The translations under genes were made by a program, and so were the position numbers. DNA of 64,000 nucleotides from an uncultured Pseudomonadota bacterium. Lineage in GTDB: Bacteria > Pseudomonadota > Gammaproteobacteria > Burkholderiales > SG8-39. The stretch spans positions 186,001 through 250,000 of the forward strand of contig CAIXPL010000016.1 of the NCBI GenBank assembly GCA_903921325.1, given 5' to 3'. This document shows, in pieces, positions 53,190 through 64,000 of this stretch. Each line of letters opens with the position of its first letter. The first letter of the stretch is position 1. The notes under the pieces were generated by a model that made no database searches, was not told the origin of the DNA, and saw only the letters and a program-made list of their open reading frames with translations.

Positions 53190-54470
53190 TTAAACCGTCA
53201 TCGGATCGGTATTGGGTTCCGGGAACAAGCCGGGCATGGCGCCTTCCTGGAACGGTTGATCCTTCGGCAGTTCCACCGAACACGAGCGCACGCGTTGCTC
53301 ACGCGGATCGATGGCCGGTAGCGGACGGCCTTCCCGGTTGGCGCGCGCTGCTGACAGCAGACGCCGACGCATCATGGCAATACCACGATCGGTGGGACAC
53401 AGATTCTCGCGCGTACGGTCCTGAATGGGCCCCATGCTTTCCTGCAGCGAGGCATCCTGCATCGAGATGCCTTCGATACCGGAGAAGGTACGTCCTGCCT
53501 TCTGCGCCTTGCGGTCCATCAGGTAGTCATTGGAGGCGTTTTGTGAGGGAATGAAGGTGCCTGGCACGTAGGTCACGTGAATGCCCTTGCCGGCTTCCAT
53601 GGCCGCCACTTCCGCTTCGGTCAAGGCGCGGCGCGGGTGGTAATTGATGCTCCACGCCCAGCAATTTTCATCATCGATCGGTACCCACACGTGCGCGCCC
53701 AGGGGATGGCCGGCGCGCGGTGGAATGATGGTATGCCAGGGCATGATGAACGGCGTGATGCGCCAGTAATAGCGCCCCTCATCGGCATTGCGGCGCACAG
53801 CGACCAACAGGCCGCCATCGAATTCGACCACATCGAATTGGGGTGCCTTGTCGCGTGCGTTGTAGAGATTGCCTTTGCTGCCGACAAACAGCGGATCGGT
53901 ATTGAGTGCGCCGCCATGCAGGAAGGTCACATGGCTTGAATCAATTCCGCCTTCGATCGCCTGCAGGTAATTGTTGGCCTGGAAACGCTTGGACACGAAG
54001 CGCCGCTCAGGGGCTACCGTGACCCACTCGAGGGCGGGTTCCGGCGGCTGCAACTCGGGCGGGCCCATGTAGGTCCAGATGGCACCACCGCGTTCAATGC
54101 AAGGATAGCTTTTCAGTTTCATGCGTGAACGCATCGGACCATCAGGCCCTTCGGATGGCAGCTCGATGCACTGGCCGGAAATGTCGAATTTCCAGCCGTG
54201 ATAGGGACAACGCAATCCGCATTCTTCGTTGCGACCGAACCAGAGTGATACCCCGCGGTGGGCGCAAAATTCATCAATCAGACCGACCCTGCCGAGCGTG
54301 TCGCGAAACGCAACCAGACGCTCGCCCATCAATTTCACGCGAACGGGCGCGCAGTCGGGTTCGGGCAGTTCGCTTGCGAGCAACGCGGGGACCCAGTAGC
54401 GCCTGAAAAGATCCCCCATCAGGGTGCCGGCGTCGGTACGGGTGAGAAGGTCGTTTTCTTCGGCGTTCAT
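53190..54470 (-). CDS. Phthalate-type Rieske oxygenase, large subunit (third copy)
   Basis: The 426-residue oxygenase starts MNAEENDLLTRTDAGTLMGD, like the copies at 10049 and 18936. Rieske ligands are C69, H71, C88 and H91 (CAH and CPYH), and the mononuclear iron ligands are D177, H180 and H185 in IDSSHVTFLH, at the same numbers as in the other two. It is closer to the first copy in having NEECGLRC before the second Cys. The ATG at 54470 has only a weak GAGC ribosome site. No reductase is adjacent. The 175-base gap upstream, towards the iminopeptidase gene, contains one weak hairpin. Confidence 0.9.
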   Translation of the reverse strand: MNAEENDLLTRTDAGTLMGDLFRRYWVPALLASELPEPDCAPVRVKLMGERLVAFRDTLGRVGLIDEFCAHRGVSLWFGRNEECGLRCPYHGWKFDISGQCIELPSEGPDGPMRSRMKLKSYPCIERGGAIWTYMGPPELQPPEPALEWVTVAPERRFVSKRFQANNYLQAIEGGIDSSHVTFLHGGALNTDPLFVGSKGNLYNARDKAPQFDVVEFDGGLLVAVRRNADEGRYYWRITPFIMPWHTIIPPRAGHPLGAHVWVPIDDENCWAWSINYHPRRALTEAEVAAMEAGKGIHVTYVPGTFIPSQNASNDYLMDRKAQKAGRTFSGIEGISMQDASLQESMGPIQDRTRENLCPTDRGIAMMRRRLLSAARANREGRPLPAIDPREQRVRSCSVELPKDQPFQEGAMPGLFPEPNTDPMTV

Positions 54471-54645
54471 ATGCAGTTGCTCGCGAATCGTGGACCCCGC
54501 CATTCTATCGGTGCCACGAGCGCGCAGGCATTGGCCTGGATCAAAGTCTCAACGCTGCTGAAGCTGACTGCCCGCAGGAACCCCCATCGAGCGACAGCAG
54601 CAAGTGGTCGCTGTCACCTGCGCGGTGGCTCAGCGGATGAGGGCG

Positions 54646-55617
54646 TCAGCTGTGCTCGCGCGCGGCGTCGGTGGCGGCGACCAGGGCGCTCAGAATGCCT
54701 GGCTCATTGGTGGCATGGCCGGCGTCTTCAACGATTTCAAGGCGCGAGCCGGGCCAGGCCTTGTGCAGATCCCAGGCACTGACGGCTGGTGTCACACAGT
54801 CATGCCTGCCTTGTACGATAACGGCGGGAATGGAGGCGATCTGACCGATTCTGTCCAGGATCTGATTCTCGGCCATGAATGAACCATGGACGAAATAGTG
54901 CAATTCGAGCCGGGCCAGGGCCAGTTCGTTGACCGGATCGGTGGCCACGGGTGCCGGAGCGGGCAGCAACGTCATGATCCCGCGCTCCCATTCACACCAG
55001 GCATGGGCCGCTGCATATTGCAGATCGGGGTCGCCCTGGGTGACCCGACGGTGATAAGCCCGCACCAGATCATCACGCTCATCGGGCGCGATGAACGAGC
55101 GGAACAGCTCCCAGCCCTCCGGATAAAGCGACGAAGCACCGGCGCGATAAAGCCAGTCGATTTCGCGTTCTCGCGCGAGAAAAATCCCGCGCAATACCAG
55201 CGCGCTCACCCGGTCCGGATGGGCCTGGGCATAAGCGAGGGCGAGCGTCGATCCCCATGATCCGCCCAGTACCAGCCACTGCTCAACCCCATGCAGCAGG
55301 CGCAAGCGCTCGATGTCGGCGATCAGATGGGTGGTGGTGTTGTGCTCGATCGAGGCTTTGGGGCGCGAGCGTCCACAGCCCCGTTGATCAAATAGAACAA
55401 TTCGCCAATACGCCGGATCGAACAGGCGCCGGTGATCCGGTGAGCAACCGCCGCCTGGACCACCATGCAGGAAAAGCGCTGGTCGCCCTGCGGGATTGCC
55501 GCAGGCCTCCCAATAGACCTGATGACCACCCTCGACTGCCAGATAGCCGCGCTCATAGGGCTCGATTGCCGGATAGATTCCGAATAACGCCTTACCCGGC
55601 AGGTGACTCAGCGCCAT
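54646..55617 (-). CDS. pip: Proline iminopeptidase
   Basis: The 323-residue alpha/beta hydrolase of peptidase family S33 has the pip hallmarks LFLHGGPGGGCSPDHRRLF, IVLFDQRGCGRSRP, the nucleophile in LGGSWGSTLALAYAQ and a C-terminal His in VEDAGHATNEPGI. It removes N-terminal proline from peptides in the cytoplasm. It lies 19 bases after the 3-hydroxyanthranilate dioxygenase gene on the same strand. That linkage does not by itself suggest a shared pathway, although related hydrolases act on amides in catabolic clusters. Confidence 0.94.
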   Translation of the reverse strand: MALSHLPGKALFGIYPAIEPYERGYLAVEGGHQVYWEACGNPAGRPALFLHGGPGGGCSPDHRRLFDPAYWRIVLFDQRGCGRSRPKASIEHNTTTHLIADIERLRLLHGVEQWLVLGGSWGSTLALAYAQAHPDRVSALVLRGIFLAREREIDWLYRAGASSLYPEGWELFRSFIAPDERDDLVRAYHRRVTQGDPDLQYAAAHAWCEWERGIMTLLPAPAPVATDPVNELALARLELHYFVHGSFMAENQILDRIGQIASIPAVIVQGRHDCVTPAVSAWDLHKAWPGSRLEIVEDAGHATNEPGILSALVAATDAAREHS

Positions 55618-55636
55618 CGTGTCACAGCCCTATCGC

Positions 55637-58493
<2,857 letters not shown>

Positions 58494-58497
<4 letters not shown>

Positions 58498-59564
58498 TCT
58501 GCGTTCATCTTGTTGGCGACCACGACCGCACGCCACTTCTCCAGTTCGCTTGCGACAAAGGCGTCGAACTCGCCGGTCACCCGGCGCGCTGGTTGCGCAC
58601 CCTGGGCTAGCAGATTGTCTCGCACGGCGGGCTCCATCAGGATCGCAGATAGGTCGCTCGCCAATCGTTCGATAATGATGCGCGGGGTATGTGCCGGCGC
58701 AAACAAGCCGCTCCAGGCGCTTACCTCATAGCCGGGCAGACCGGATTCGGCGATGGTGGGCAAGTCGGGTTCGCCGGCATAGCGATTGGCAGTGGTTACT
58801 GCGAGCACACGCACGCGCCCGGCACGGGCATGGGCAAGAATGGTCGTTGTCGGTGAGAAGGCGGACTGGACCTGGCCACTTAACAACTCGGCCACGGCCG
58901 GGCCACCACTGCGATAGGGCACATGGACCAGATCAATACCTGCCATCGAGGCAAACAGGGCGCCTGACAGATGGGTTGAGGTGCCGATGCCCGAGGAGGC
59001 ATAGGTGAGTGCGTGCGGATGCGCGCGTGCGAACTCGATGTATTCGCGCACGCTGGTGAGTGCGAGCCCGCTGTGCACCGCCAGCACGTTGGGTGCATCG
59101 GCAATCATGGCGATTGCGGCAAAGTCGCGCCGGGTGTCATACGACAACGAGCGATACATCCAGGGATTGATGGTGTGCGAGATGCTGGTGGCAAGCAGGG
59201 TGTAGCCGTCGGCCGGCGCACGCGATACCAGTTCGGCCCCGATCACGCCACCGGCACCGGCGCGGTTCTCAATGACCACTGATCCACGCAATCGTTCTGC
59301 CAATCGGTTAGCCACCAGGCGCGCCGAGATATCGGCAATGCCTCCGGGTGAGAACGCTACAATGATCTTGATCGGTTTTTGCGGCCAGCTGGCATCATCG
59401 GTGGCATACGCCTGCGTGCACAGCGCGGCAGCAAGGTGTGCACACCCGGCAAACCGCGCCAGCACCCCCAGCCGCGGGCGCAGCGCGACGCGCATGAGCG
59501 CTGCAGCGTGTCGCATGACGGGCGCAACTCGCACCAACTGCGCTGCGCACTGCAGCGATGGCAT
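58494..59564 (-). CDS. Bug/TctC-family periplasmic binding protein (6 of 7)
   Basis: The 356-residue protein has a long Arg-rich leader and a signal-like stretch ending LAAALCTQAYATDDA. Family motifs are VVIENRAGAGGVIGAE, IDLVHVPYRSGGPAV and PTIAESGLPGYE. The ligand loop is IVAFSPGGIADISARL. The ATG at 59564 with GGAGAGG upstream is the likely start. It is second in the UbiD-Bug-hydroxylase operon, 49 bases after UbiD and overlapping the hydroxylase by four bases, which is strong evidence that the three act on the same compound. Confidence 0.9.
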
Positions 59565-59613
59565 CAGAGGCCTCTCCAGAGGGTGCTTGCGATCGCTGCC
59601 ACAGGTCGCGCGC

Positions 59614-61056
59614 TCAATAACCCGGGGGCAGCAGCGCACCGAATTTCGCGCGAATGCGCTCATCGAGCGCTTTGGAGGATCGCGCAACTTTCGGAAAGCT
59701 GTCACGGCGCGCCCACGGCCGACAGGCATCGATCACCATGCGGGTGTTGAACACCCGCAGGTCATCCGGGTAGGCGGTTGGGTCGAGTGTCGTACTCCAG
59801 TTGCCGCGCAGGATTTCGACATCCTCGCGTGCATCAACCCGTGTACACATCGCCCAGATCACTTCATTGATGTTGGCAGGATCGATGTCATCATCGACGA
59901 CCACAACGTACTTGTTGGCATAGGCGCCGGCATGGCACTGCGACGCAATCAGCCCGGCCTGTTTGGCATGACCCGGATAGAGCTGTTTGATCGAGACGGT
60001 GAGCCACATCCGGCTGCCACCGGCTTCGTGTGACCACACGCCGGTCACCCCCGGGATGCCAGCGCCCTCCAATTGCTTCCATACGCCGGCGCAGCGATAA
60101 GTGCCGCGATAGAACGTGTCGTCATTCGGTGGCACAGCCGGGATCGCACCGAGCAGAATCGGATCATTGCGCATCATCAGCGTGTCGATGCGTATCACCG
60201 GGGCCTTTTTGTGACCACCGGCAAAATACCCGGTCCATTCACCGAACGGTCCTTCCGCGGCCAGATCATCCGGCCCGATCGAACCCTCGAACGCAATCTC
60301 GGCATTGGCCGGTATCGGCAAACCGGTGACTGGTCCGTGGATGACCTCGACCGGCGCACCGAGCAGCCCGCCGGCTGCGTCGTACTCGTTCTTGCCATAG
60401 GGAATCTCGATACCGGCCACGGTAAAGAGCAGTGGGTGCATGCCGGCGACCACGGCGATAGGGCAGCGTTCGCCACGCTCGTGGTAACGGCGCATCAGCA
60501 GATCGCCATGCTTGCCCTTTGAGCACATGACCGTTGCGATGCGTGGATCACTGTCCTGCGCCTGTACGCGATAAGCACCGTAGTTGATCCAGCCCGAGTC
60601 GGGGTCTTTCATGATGACCATGCAACCGGTGCCAATGTAGCGCCCGCCATCATCCTCATGCCATTTTGGTGTCGGAATGCGCGATAGATCAACGGCATCG
60701 CCCTGGGTCACGTTCTGCAGGATCGGTCCATCGGACACACTCACCGGCGGGATGGTCTTTGCATCGCCGCCCAGGTGCTTGCGCCAGTACTGCACCAGAT
60801 CGATCTCGCTCGCATTTTCGTGCAAGCCCAGTGTGAGGGCGATGCGACGCACGCCGGTAAGAATATTGGCCGCCACGCGATGCCCCGACGGATAGCCAGG
60901 GATGTCATCAAACAGCAGCGCCGGGCGATTGGTTTCGCGCTGGAACAGATCAACGATGCCGCCGATTTCTTCCTCGGTGTTGGCGCCGCTCACGCGATGC
61001 AGTTCGCCTGCGGATTCCATCTGTGCGAGCCAGTCGCGAAGATCGGGATTTGCCAT
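59614..61056 (-). CDS. UbiD-family prenylated-FMN decarboxylase (2 of 2)
   Basis: The 480-residue protein has NPDLRDWLAQMESAGELHRV, VQDSDPRIATVM-like core segments, PANAEIAFEGSIGPDDLAAEG, EGPFGEWTGYFAGG and YVVVVDDDIDPANINEVIWA. These are the UbiD-family substrate and prFMN-binding regions. It is first in the operon with the Bug and molybdenum-hydroxylase genes. The ATG at 61056 has GGAG nine bases upstream. UbiX, which makes prFMN, is not in the window. The 92-base divergent gap to the next Bug gene has no obvious operator. Confidence 0.9.
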   Translation of the reverse strand: MANPDLRDWLAQMESAGELHRVSGANTEEEIGGIVDLFQRETNRPALLFDDIPGYPSGHRVAANILTGVRRIALTLGLHENASEIDLVQYWRKHLGGDAKTIPPVSVSDGPILQNVTQGDAVDLSRIPTPKWHEDDGGRYIGTGCMVIMKDPDSGWINYGAYRVQAQDSDPRIATVMCSKGKHGDLLMRRYHERGERCPIAVVAGMHPLLFTVAGIEIPYGKNEYDAAGGLLGAPVEVIHGPVTGLPIPANAEIAFEGSIGPDDLAAEGPFGEWTGYFAGGHKKAPVIRIDTLMMRNDPILLGAIPAVPPNDDTFYRGTYRCAGVWKQLEGAGIPGVTGVWSHEAGGSRMWLTVSIKQLYPGHAKQAGLIASQCHAGAYANKYVVVVDDDIDPANINEVIWAMCTRVDAREDVEILRGNWSTTLDPTAYPDDLRVFNTRMVIDACRPWARRDSFPKVARSSKALDERIRAKFGALLPPGY

Positions 61057-61148
61057 TGCCACGCACTCCGGTATCAATGTTGCTTGGGTCAGCGTCATCA
61101 CAGAGCCTGTTTCTGCAACTGACGATCACTGCATGGCAGTATACGAAA

Positions 61149-62183
61149 ATGACAGTGCTGAGAGCGAACACAAATAGGTCATGGCGCGCGCTGGGGATCG
61201 GTCTGCTGCTCGTGCTCAGTGCAGTGGCTGCCCCCTCGTCGGCCCATGCCGTGGACACGCACCCTGATGGTGCCGCCGATGCCATGCGTTGGCCGCAGCG
61301 TTCGATTCGATTCCTGATTCCGTTTCCGCCGGGCGGTCCCACCGATATCGTTGGACGCCTGGTTGCAGAGCGCCTTGCGCGGGTGTTGATGGTGCCGGTG
61401 GTGAGCGACAATCGGCCCGGTGCCGGCGGTAATCTGGGCACCGAGCAATGTGCGCATGCACCGGCCGATGGTTATACCCTGTGCATGATTTCGATCGCGC
61501 AATGCATATCGGCATCGGTGGTGCCCAACCTCGGGTTCGACCCGGTGCGCGACTTTTCTCATGTCAGCCTGCTCGCCACGTTGCCCAGTGTTCTGGTGGT
61601 CAACACGGCGGTCCCGGTTGACTCGCTGAAGAGCCTGATCGCCTACGCCCGCGCCCATCCGGGCAAACTCAACTATGCGTCTGGTGGCAGTGGCACCAGC
61701 TCGCAGCTGCTCATGGAAATGTTCAAACTGCAGGCCGCGATCGATATGGTTCACGTTCCTTACAAAGGCACCGGACCGGCGCTGCTCGATCAGGTCTCGG
61801 GGTCAATTGACGCCGCCTTTTTTACCGCGATCAGCGTCGGCCCTTATCTCAAACTGGGGAAATTGCGCGCCATTGCGGTGTCCACGCGGGAGCGCATGAG
61901 CTTGCTGCCCAATGTGCCCACGCTGGATGAATCCGGTCTGCCCGGTTTTGACGGCGGGTCATGGCAGGGGGCGGTGATGCCCGCCGGTGTGGCCCGCGAG
62001 ATTGTCTACCGCATGAATGCCGCCCTGGTGACGGCGGTGCGAGCCGCGGAAGTCAATGAGCGGATTCTGTCACTGGGGGGGCTCGCGCTCACCAACAGCC
62101 CGGAGGAGTTTCAGCGCTTCATGCAGGCCGAACGTGACAAATGGGCTCAGGTGGTACACGCCGCCGGTGTGACTGTGCAGTAA
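61149..62183 (+). CDS. Bug/TctC-family periplasmic binding protein (7 of 7)
   Basis: The 344-residue protein has a signal peptide (LGIGLLLVLSAVAAPSSAHA) and the full classic motifs FLIPFPPGGPTDIVGRL, VVSDNRPGAGGNLGTE, IDMVHVPYKGTGPALL and PTLDESGLPGFDGG. The ATG at 61149 lacks a clear ribosome site; a longer frame back to 61023 overlaps the UbiD gene and is less likely. It is divergent from the UbiD-Bug-hydroxylase operon, so two Bug proteins flank that UbiD gene. Confidence 0.9.
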   Translation: MTVLRANTNRSWRALGIGLLLVLSAVAAPSSAHAVDTHPDGAADAMRWPQRSIRFLIPFPPGGPTDIVGRLVAERLARVLMVPVVSDNRPGAGGNLGTEQCAHAPADGYTLCMISIAQCISASVVPNLGFDPVRDFSHVSLLATLPSVLVVNTAVPVDSLKSLIAYARAHPGKLNYASGGSGTSSQLLMEMFKLQAAIDMVHVPYKGTGPALLDQVSGSIDAAFFTAISVGPYLKLGKLRAIAVSTRERMSLLPNVPTLDESGLPGFDGGSWQGAVMPAGVAREIVYRMNAALVTAVRAAEVNERILSLGGLALTNSPEEFQRFMQAERDKWAQVVHAAGVTVQ

Positions 62184-62271
62184 GCGCAGGTGCGGTCGTC
62201 GCGGCCAGCACATCGCCGATTGAGTAGCGCTGCGCCAAGTGGTTGCCGTCCGGTGCGCCGCCGATCAGCGC

Positions 62272-63222
62272 CTATATGCTCAGGGTGATTTTTCCGAAAT
62301 GCTGATTGGTGCGCATGTGGTTCATGGCAGCGGCTGCTTCGTCAAGCTTGAAGTCGCGATCGATCGGCAACCGCAAGGCGCGCGTGCGTACGGCACCCCA
62401 CAGGTCGGCCATCATTCGCTCATTGAGCGTACGGATCTCTTCTGCACTGCGGCTGCGAAACGTGACCCCGATATAGTTGATCCGCTTCAGGGCGTGCAGA
62501 TTGAAATCGAACTCCGCACTGGTGCCCCCGAGGCGGCCGACGTTCACAATGCGGCCGCGCACCGCAGTGGCCTGCATGGTCTGATTGAACAGCGGCGTCG
62601 AGACCTGGTCGATGACCAGATCGACGCCGCGTCCGCCAGTGGCATCGAGCACGGCCTGAACCCACGCCGGATCGCGCGGGTCCAAGGCCATGTCCGCGCC
62701 CCAGTGGCCCAGTTGTTTACGACGCGCCGGGTCTGTTGATGTACCGATCACCCGGCTCGCACCGCAGTGGCGCGCAATTTGCAACGCCATCAATCCGACC
62801 CCGGAACTGGCGCCCTGAACGAGCACCGATTCACCGGCACGCAATCGACCATTGGTGATCAGGGCATCGTGCATCGTCTGCAGCGCGGCGGGCAGGGTGG
62901 CGGCCTCTGCGAAACTGAAATCCTCCGCGGGAATGGGGCATACCCGGCCCCAATCGGTTGCCGCATAGTCTGCCCAGCCGCCGGTGCCGGTACACATCAC
63001 ACGCTCACCCACCCGAAAATGGTGCACTTCACTGCCAACCTGCGCAATCTCGCCGGCCCACTCCATGCCGACAACTTTTTGGGCCGATGCCGATACACCG
63101 GCAAGGTCGGAGCGATTCAGTGCACAGGCACGCACCTGTACCAGTACTTCATTGGGCTGGATTGGTGGCACGGGTACGTCACGAATTTCGACGCTTTGTC
63201 CGACGTAGACGGCTGCTCGCAT
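62272..63222 (-). CDS. Quinone oxidoreductase-like medium-chain reductase
   Basis: The 316-residue MDR-superfamily protein has the GroES-like N-terminal domain (VRACALNRSDLAGV, VGMEWAGEIAQVG), LPAALQTMHDALITN, and the NADPH loop VLVQGASSGVGLMALQIA. Zinc-binding cysteines of alcohol dehydrogenases are absent, so it belongs with NADPH:quinone reductases and enoyl reductases. It follows the luciferase-like gene by 24 bases on the same strand and may supply or process a substrate with it. The ATG at 63222 begins the conserved MRAAVYVG. Confidence 0.9.
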   Translation of the reverse strand: MRAAVYVGQSVEIRDVPVPPIQPNEVLVQVRACALNRSDLAGVSASAQKVVGMEWAGEIAQVGSEVHHFRVGERVMCTGTGGWADYAATDWGRVCPIPAEDFSFAEAATLPAALQTMHDALITNGRLRAGESVLVQGASSGVGLMALQIARHCGASRVIGTSTDPARRKQLGHWGADMALDPRDPAWVQAVLDATGGRGVDLVIDQVSTPLFNQTMQATAVRGRIVNVGRLGGTSAEFDFNLHALKRINYIGVTFRSRSAEEIRTLNERMMADLWGAVRTRALRLPIDRDFKLDEAAAAMNHMRTNQHFGKITLSI

Positions 63223-63246
63223 AGGGGTGTGCTCCAGATCAGACGC

Positions 63247-64000
63247 TTAAATCGCCAGGGCGCCGGTACCGACGCGGGCAGCCACCATCGGCATGACCTC
63301 GCTGGCGAAAAGACCCATGGATCGTTCCACCAGGGATGACTGCAAGCCGCCGAAATTGTGCAACGTGGCCAGATGCCGCACCCCCATCTCATAGAGTCGG
63401 CACACTTTGGCGGTCACCGTCTCGATTGAACCAAACAGACAGATGCCGTTCGCCATGATGTCTTCATAGACATGCTTCTTCGCGTAAAGGCGAGTCTCGA
63501 CATAGCGGTCATAGGCGGCTTTGCAATGGGCTCGTGCTTCCTCGTCGGTGCGCGCGACATAGGTGTGCAGGGTGACGATATGGTCCTCATCATCGGCCGC
63601 CAGACCCGCTTGTGCGCGGCCCTCGCGGTAGTCTGCCAGCATGGTTCCGATGTCCTCGAAATCACGGCAGCAGGCATAGGGCACGGTGAAAATCCGATTG
63701 CCCTGACGGCCAACGTGGACCATGGCATCGCGTGCCAGCACCGCCACGTGGATTGGCGGAACCCGGTTCTCGTGCGGCCACACATTGAGAACCACCTTGG
63801 CGCTCTTTGAGTACTCGCCCTCGTAGCTCAAGGTCTCACCGGCCATCAAACGCTGGATGATGTTCAGATTCTCATTGAACCGGTCGCGCTTTTCTTTGGG
63901 GTCACAATCAAACCCGACAAATTCATGGCTCAGGTAACCCGAGCCCACTCCGAATACCAGCCGGCCGCCACTGAGCATGTCCAGCATGGAATAGGTTTCG
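63247..64000 (-). CDS. Luciferase-like (LLM class) flavin-dependent monooxygenase, 5' end outside window
   Basis: The frame is open to the window edge; the residues before the first Met (ETYS) show that the gene continues. The visible 251 codons contain MLDMLSGGRLVFGVGSGYLS, IIQRLMAGETLSYEGEYS, VLNVWPHENRVPPIHVAVL and a C-terminal region typical of the family. It should use reduced flavin and oxygen. It is upstream of, and probably co-transcribed with, the quinone-reductase-like gene. It is only distantly similar to the enzyme at 24236. Confidence 0.9.
   Translation of the reverse strand, partial: ETYSMLDMLSGGRLVFGVGSGYLSHEFVGFDCDPKEKRDRFNENLNIIQRLMAGETLSYEGEYSKSAKVVLNVWPHENRVPPIHVAVLARDAMVHVGRQGNRIFTVPYACCRDFEDIGTMLADYREGRAQAGLAADDEDHIVTLHTYVARTDEEARAHCKAAYDRYVETRLYAKKHVYEDIMANGICLFGSIETVTAKVCRLYEMGVRHLATLHNFGGLQSSLVERSMGLFASEVMPMVAARVGTGALAI

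Overview
The window looks like a chromosomal segment of a Burkholderiales-type betaproteobacterium. The support is a high GC content (about 60-65% by eye), dense short-gap operons, seven Bug/TctC-type periplasmic binding proteins (a family greatly expanded in this order), and clpB and lon genes each preceded by a sequence close to the sigma-32 heat-shock consensus. The genus cannot be fixed from sequence alone. I see no tRNA, rRNA, insertion sequence, phage gene or CRISPR array. No gap between called genes exceeds about 250 bases.

Layout. 1-9 kb is mostly housekeeping and stress: the tail of an FtsX-like permease, a degenerate GGDEF protein, an acyl-CoA ligase, ClpB, YqgE, 3-methyladenine glycosylase (Tag) and glutaryl-CoA dehydrogenase. 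9-14 kb is a phthalate-type catabolic cluster: MBL hydrolase, Rieske oxygenase, PDR-type reductase, a dihydrodiol dehydrogenase of the Pht4/OphB type and a MarR regulator, with a 12-bp perfect palindrome in the divergent promoter. 14-25 kb holds Bug binding proteins next to oxidative enzymes: a molybdenum hydroxylase large subunit, a TauD/TfdA dioxygenase, a second Rieske oxygenase with Bug and HpcH aldolase, a translationally coupled pair of Bug genes, and a luciferase-like monooxygenase. 25-34 kb is a stress and repair island: a frameshifted MBL gene, an mrfA-mrfB (YprA/YprB-type) helicase-nuclease pair, Lon, and a cyclopropane-fatty-acid synthase-like methyltransferase. 34-42 kb has a GMC oxidoreductase, UbiD decarboxylase, Bug protein, molybdenum hydroxylase and YdcF. 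42-54 kb has an orphan TRAP binding protein, an extradiol-like VOC protein, an aspartate-dehydrogenase-like enzyme, a ThDP enzyme, an IclR regulator, and an operon of a small HTH protein, ABC importer core, VanA-type oxygenase and SDR, followed by cupin and hydrolase genes and a third phthalate-type Rieske oxygenase. 54-64 kb has proline iminopeptidase, 3-hydroxyanthranilate dioxygenase, a third molybdenum hydroxylase, Bug, a second UbiD, a seventh Bug, a quinone reductase and a second luciferase-like enzyme that runs off the window.

How the genes work together. Most of the window reads as a set of aromatic or heteroaromatic acid degradation modules. In each, a Bug protein (capture of a carboxylate in the periplasm) sits with a ring-attacking enzyme: a Rieske oxygenase, or a lone xanthine-dehydrogenase-family large subunit with or without a UbiD decarboxylase. 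The UbiD + Bug + molybdenum-hydroxylase combination occurs twice in different gene orders (35.8-41.1 kb and 56.3-61.1 kb). In the second copy the operon continues into a ring-cleaving 3-hydroxyanthranilate-type dioxygenase. This recurring combination is the best candidate for an undescribed pathway. No TctA/TctB membrane subunits, no small or medium molybdenum-hydroxylase subunits and only one Rieske reductase are present, so the modules must share partners encoded elsewhere.
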